Shown here piece after piece: positions 32,034-34,922 of a stretch of 34,922 bases of DNA. The stretch is taken from NCBI GenBank assembly GCA_944386995.1, contig CALXDF010000054.1, positions 1-34,922 on the forward strand. Direction: 5' to 3'. The first letter of the stretch is position 1. Each line of letters begins with the position of its first letter. The DNA is from an uncultured Oscillospiraceae bacterium (GTDB taxonomy: Bacteria > Bacillota > Clostridia > Oscillospirales > Oscillospiraceae). The position numbers were made by a program, and so were the translations under genes. The notes beneath the pieces are model-generated. The model was not told the origin of the DNA, searched no databases, and worked only from the letters and a program-made list of their open reading frames with translations.

Positions 32034-32456
32034 TTACTCCTCGTCCTCCCCATCGTCCTCCTGGGACAAATCCTCCAGGTCGAACTCCAGCTTCTCCCCG
32101 CAGTTGGGGCACACGACGCAGCCATCATCCAGAACGTCCTCGTCGAAGAAGAGCTCCTCCTCGCAGTTGGGACAGGTAGTCTCATAGACCGGGCCGTCCT
32201 CATCCTCCTCGTCGTCCTCTTCCTCATCTTCGTCCTCCTCATAGAGGTAGGACTCCACCTCACTGAGATCGTCACTGACGGCATCCAGGCCCTCCTCCAG
32301 GTCGGCCTGCTCCTCCTGCATGTCACGGATCTCCAGGGCCATATCCTCCAGCACGTCGATCATAACAGAGAGGATCTTGCCCTCCCGTTTCTCGGTGTCC
32401 AGGCCCAAGCCCTCTGCCAGGCCCTTGAGATAGGCTACTTTTTCCAGAATCTCCAT
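32034..32456 (-). CDS. CD1247 N-terminal-domain protein with acidic linker and zinc ribbon
   Basis: 140 residues. Residues 1-65 (LEKVAYLKGLAEGLGLD, then MIDVLEDMALEIRDMQEEQADLEE) are the helical, coiled-coil-like CD1247 N-terminal domain. Residues 72-88 are almost pure Asp/Glu. Residues 95-119 are a zinc ribbon with CPNC (95-98) and CVVCPNC (113-119), and the tail is acidic again. Function is unknown; the family is common in Clostridia. The ATG at 32454-32456 has AAAGGAGA. It follows efp by 87 bp with no terminator between, so it is probably cotranscribed with efp. Confidence 0.82.
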   Translation of the reverse strand: MEILEKVAYLKGLAEGLGLDTEKREGKILSVMIDVLEDMALEIRDMQEEQADLEEGLDAVSDDLSEVESYLYEEDEDEEEDDEEDEDGPVYETTCPNCEEELFFDEDVLDDGCVVCPNCGEKLEFDLEDLSQEDDGEDEE

Positions 32457-32543
32457 ATGTGTCTCCTTTCTGCGCGGCAGCGGGGCCGGCTTTCCGGTCA
32501 GCCCCATGTCCCCCACAAATCGCTGTGAACCGAATGCACGCAA

Positions 32544-33113
32544 TCAGTTCTTGCAGCGGCTCAGATATTCACCCGTGCGGGTATCGATGGTGATTTTATC
32601 GCCGATATTGATGAACAGGGGTACCTTGATTTCAGCGCCGGTCTCCAATGTGGCAGGCTTGGTAACATTGGTGGCAGTGTTGCCGGCAAAGCCAGGCTCC
32701 GTCTCAGTGACCTCCAGGTCCACAAAGTTGGGGGCCTCCACGCCGAACACGTTGCCCTTGTAGCTGAGAACCTTGCAGGTCATATTCTCCTTGACAAAAC
32801 GGAAAGCATCGCCCAGGACATCCTTGCTGATGGGCAGCATGTCATAGGTCTCCATATCCATGAAATAGTACAGATCACCGTCGTTATAGCTGTACTCCAT
32901 ATCCTTGCGCTCTACAAACGCCTGCTCAAACTTGGCGGTGGGGTTGAAGGAAGTTTCGGTGACAGCGCCGGTCACCACGTTCTTCATCTTGGTACGGACA
33001 AAGGCGGCACCCTTGCCGGGCTTGACATGCTGGAATTCCACCACCTGCATGACCTTGCCGTCCATCTCAAAGGTGACACCGTTGCGGAATTCACCAGCAG
33101 TAATTGTTGCCAT
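32544..33113 (-). CDS. efp: Elongation factor P
   Basis: 189 residues. Three beta-barrel domains of [20 protein letters not shown] at the start, the modification loop [12 protein letters not shown] with the conserved Lys34 at the tip, and the C-terminal [16 protein letters not shown] signature. EF-P enters the ribosomal E site and rescues stalls at polyproline. The loop Lys suits the 5-aminopentanol or unmodified type of Firmicutes; no lysylating EpmA is present. The ATG at 33111-33113 has AGGAGG. Its promoter is at 33153-33181. Confidence 0.97.
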   Translation of the reverse strand: MATITAGEFRNGVTFEMDGKVMQVVEFQHVKPGKGAAFVRTKMKNVVTGAVTETSFNPTAKFEQAFVERKDMEYSYNDGDLYYFMDMETYDMLPISKDVLGDAFRFVKENMTCKVLSYKGNVFGVEAPNFVDLEVTETEPGFAGNTATNVTKPATLETGAEIKVPLFINIGDKITIDTRTGEYLSRCKN

Positions 33114-33152
33114 ATTTTATCCTCCTGTTTTGGAAAAAATCATCCTCTCGGT

Positions 33153-33181
33153 ATTTTATCCTATCTTTCTTGTAATTGCAA
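33153..33181 (-). promoter_or_regulatory. Sigma-A promoter of efp
   Basis: Minus strand: TTGCAA (33176-33181), 17-bp spacer, TAAAAT (33153-33158). Its -35 abuts the -35 of the divergent RluA-family gene (33170-33175). Confidence 0.75.
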
Positions 33182-33198
33182 GGGTTTTGTGTTAAAAT
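33170..33198 (+). promoter_or_regulatory. Sigma-A promoter of the RluA-family gene
   Basis: TTGTAA (33170-33175), 17-bp spacer, TAAAAT (33193-33198), about 30 bp before the ATG. The two divergent promoters interlock: each -35 lies inside the other's spacer. Confidence 0.7.
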
Positions 33199-33227
33199 CC
33201 CGTTGTATTTTGAATGGAGGGAAACAC

Positions 33228-33884
33228 ATGATCCCGATTCTTTACCTGGACAACGCCATTCTCGTCTGTGTCAAGCCCGCCGGCATCCTCTCTCAGGGGG
33301 CGCCGGAAGGGGGGACGGATCTGCCCGTCCTGCTCTCCAGGCAGTGCGGCGGCCAGGTGTACCCCATCCACCGGCTGGACCGGGGCGTTGGCGGGGTGAT
33401 GGTTTATGCCCGAACCAAGCCGGCCGCCGGGGCCTTATCTCGCGCTGTTCAGCTGGGTGCGCTGAAAAAGGAATACCTCTGCATCGTCTCCGGCGGGCCG
33501 GAGGCAGCGGAAGGCATCTATCGGGACCTTCTCTTTCACGACAGCACCCGGAACAAAACCTTTGTGGTGCAGCGGCTGCGCAAGGGCGTCAAAGAGGCCT
33601 CCCTCTCCTATCGGGTACTGGATACATCGGGGAACCGCTCTCTGGTAAGGATCCAACTCCACACCGGCCGCACCCACCAAATCCGGGTTCAGTTTGCCAG
33701 CCGTGGCATGCCCCTGCTGGGGGATCGGAAATATGGTGGAGAACCGGCGGAGCAGATTGCCCTGTGGAGCTGCCATCTCTCCTTTCCCCATCCGGACACC
33801 GGCGCAGCTCTGAGCTTTCAGCAGTCCCCAGCGGGGACTGTCTGGCAGAATTTTCCCAGGGCAGACTTTGCGTCCATTGGATAA
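33228..33884 (+). CDS. RluA-family pseudouridine synthase
   Basis: 218 residues, short for RluD (about 300) and without an N-terminal S4 domain, like RluA/TruC. Seen: YPIHRLDRGVGGVMVYART with the catalytic Asp (51), then LKKEYLCIVSG, then LVRIQLHTGRTHQIRVQFASRG and LLGDRKYGG. The usual HRLDxxTSG is changed to HRLDRGVGG. The RNA target (23S rRNA or tRNA U32/U65) cannot be told. The ATG at 33228 has TGGAGGG; an upstream in-frame extension is rejected since it covers the promoter. It is placed between the aminopeptidase and efp, on the opposite strand. Confidence 0.9.
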   Translation: MIPILYLDNAILVCVKPAGILSQGAPEGGTDLPVLLSRQCGGQVYPIHRLDRGVGGVMVYARTKPAAGALSRAVQLGALKKEYLCIVSGGPEAAEGIYRDLLFHDSTRNKTFVVQRLRKGVKEASLSYRVLDTSGNRSLVRIQLHTGRTHQIRVQFASRGMPLLGDRKYGGEPAEQIALWSCHLSFPHPDTGAALSFQQSPAGTVWQNFPRADFASIG

Positions 33885-33905
33885 TGAAAACACGCACGCC
33901 GCACA

Positions 33906-33945
33906 AAGCGCCGCTCCTGTGGGAGCGGCGCTTCATTCGATTTTT
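33906..33945 (+). terminator. Terminator between the convergent RluA-family and aminopeptidase genes
   Basis: 12-bp stem AAGCGCCGCTCC / GGAGCGGCGCTT (33906-33917 with 33922-33933) with a TGTG loop, followed seven bases later by TTTTT (33941-33945). The stem may serve both converging genes. Confidence 0.7.
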
Positions 33946-33947
33946 CT

Positions 33948-34922
33948 TTATAAAATCAGGAGTTCTTTCGGTGCCTCCATCAGATTCCGGCACCCATCCT
34001 CCGTGAGGACAATCACATCCTCAATTCGCACGCCAAAGCGCCCAGGGAGATAGATCCCCGGCTCCGCCGAGATCACCGCCCCTGCCGGCAGCGGCTTCTC
34101 CCATCGAGGGTTCGCATTGGGACCCTCATGGACCTCCAGGCCAACGCCATGGCCGAAGCTGTGGCCGAAGCAGGCGCCATAGCCCGCATCAGCGATGACC
34201 TTACGGCCGGCACCGTCCACCTCCCGGCCGGTCACTCCGGCCCGGGCCACGGCGATACCGGCCTGCTGGGCGGAGAGCACTGTGCGGTAGACGGTCTCCA
34301 TCTCCTCCGTGACATGGCCCACCGCCACGGTGCGGGTCATATCGGAGCAGTAGCCCTGGTAGACGCACCCGAAGTCCATGGTGATGAAGTCCCCGTCCGC
34401 CACGGGCTTGGCCGTGGGGACGCCGTGGGGCATGCTGCTGTTGGCGCCGCTGACCACAATGGGGTAAAAGGACATGCGCTCCGCTCCCCGCAGCAGCATC
34501 TGATACTGCAGATAGGCGGCGATCTCCTGTTCGGTCCGCCCGGCGCGGATGAAGTCCAGCACCTCCGTAAAGGCTCCCTCAGCGATGCGCTGGGCGGCGA
34601 TCAGGGTCTCCACCTCCTTCGCATCCTTCACCATGCGAAGCTCCTCCAGAAGCTCCGTGGCGGGCACCAGCTCTGCCTGAAGCTTCTCGGACAGGCTCCG
34701 GAATTCTGCAACGGTGGTAGTCCCATCCTCATAGCCCAGCCGCTTGGCCCCCGTCCGCTCCAAAGTCTCATTCACCAGGCGGGAAATGGGATACTCCGCC
34801 GTGTTCTCCAGCACCTCTGCGCCGGTCACCGCCCGGCGGGCCGCCTCGATATAGCGGCTGTCCGTGAAAAACCAGCTGCCCGTCCTGGTCACCAGGGCCG
34901 CCCCGGCAGAGGACTGGAACCC
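33948..34922 (-). CDS. M24-family Xaa-Pro aminopeptidase (partial, 5' end cut by window)
   Basis: 324 residues are visible; the frame is open to the window edge, where GFQSSAGAALV matches the end of the creatinase-type N-terminal domain, so the start lies outside. The pita-bread domain has the five metal ligands in order: MDFGCVYQGYCSDMTRT (two Asp), FGHSFGHGVGLEVHE (His), ISAEPGIYLPG (Glu) and GVRIEDV (Glu). It should cleave X-Pro N-termini in the cytoplasm. Aminopeptidase-efp adjacency is common in Firmicutes and here is interrupted by the RluA-family gene. PepQ prolidase is an alternative to PepP. Confidence 0.92.
   Translation of the reverse strand, partial: GFQSSAGAALVTRTGSWFFTDSRYIEAARRAVTGAEVLENTAEYPISRLVNETLERTGAKRLGYEDGTTTVAEFRSLSEKLQAELVPATELLEELRMVKDAKEVETLIAAQRIAEGAFTEVLDFIRAGRTEQEIAAYLQYQMLLRGAERMSFYPIVVSGANSSMPHGVPTAKPVADGDFITMDFGCVYQGYCSDMTRTVAVGHVTEEMETVYRTVLSAQQAGIAVARAGVTGREVDGAGRKVIADAGYGACFGHSFGHGVGLEVHEGPNANPRWEKPLPAGAVISAEPGIYLPGRFGVRIEDVIVLTEDGCRNLMEAPKELLIL

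Overview
The window reads as chromosomal DNA of a GC-rich, anaerobic, low-oxygen-tolerance Firmicute of the class Clostridia, most like the Oscillospiraceae (Flavonifractor / Intestinimonas / Lawsonibacter type). The reasons are a group A [FeFe] hydrogenase, a T-box leader, the ECF energy-coupling module beside truA, DUF2089, CD1247-type and DUF5711 proteins, Firmicutes-style Shine-Dalgarno sites (AGGAGG) and near-consensus sigma-A promoters, all with codon use of high GC content. This assignment is inference from gene content. No rRNA, tRNA, CRISPR array, transposase or phage gene was found.

Layout. 1-3.57 kb (minus): comEC, holA and a Toprim/RNase M5-like gene truncated by the window edge. 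3.8-5.8 kb: small accessory genes (a short secreted protein, an orphan TIGR04255-type protein, an intergenic stretch with three plus-strand terminators, and an XRE regulator/membrane protein pair). 5.9-7.4 kb (plus): glpK alone. 7.45-11.16 kb (minus): a two-gene hydrogenase operon in which the electron-input subunit is a NuoF-tail/GltD-like fusion. 11.2-14.0 kb (minus): an N-acyl-D-amino-acid deacylase and a PRK06851-type ATPase. 14.2-15.24 kb (plus): DUF2089 regulator with two paralogous small membrane proteins.

15.3-25.54 kb (minus): one long probable operon from a single promoter at about 25.53 kb: RlmI-like methyltransferase, VanZ-like protein, ecfA1, ecfA2, ecfT, metallophosphoesterase, truA, DUF5711 protein, cvpA-like, a ClpE-like AAA+ unfoldase and a small Cys-rich protein, ending at a perfect 40-bp palindromic terminator. 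25.6-25.94 kb is a gene-free, hairpin-rich stretch that may be a repeat element.

25.94-31.93 kb (minus): an operon led by a T-box riboswitch, probably alanine-specific, controlling a lipoprotein, a large membrane-anchored alpha/beta hydrolase, alaS and a HIT protein. The two envelope genes between the T-box and alaS are the most unusual arrangement in the window. 32.0-34.9 kb: a CD1247-type acidic zinc-ribbon protein and efp (minus), a RluA-family pseudouridine synthase (plus) fired from a promoter abutting that of efp, and an M24 aminopeptidase (minus) that runs off the right edge.

Most of the window is housekeeping. I do not see a clear-cut new defence or biosynthetic system; the best leads are the T-box operon with two unexplained envelope proteins, the GltD-type hydrogenase partner, the DUF2089 membrane-protein module, and two structured intergenic stretches.
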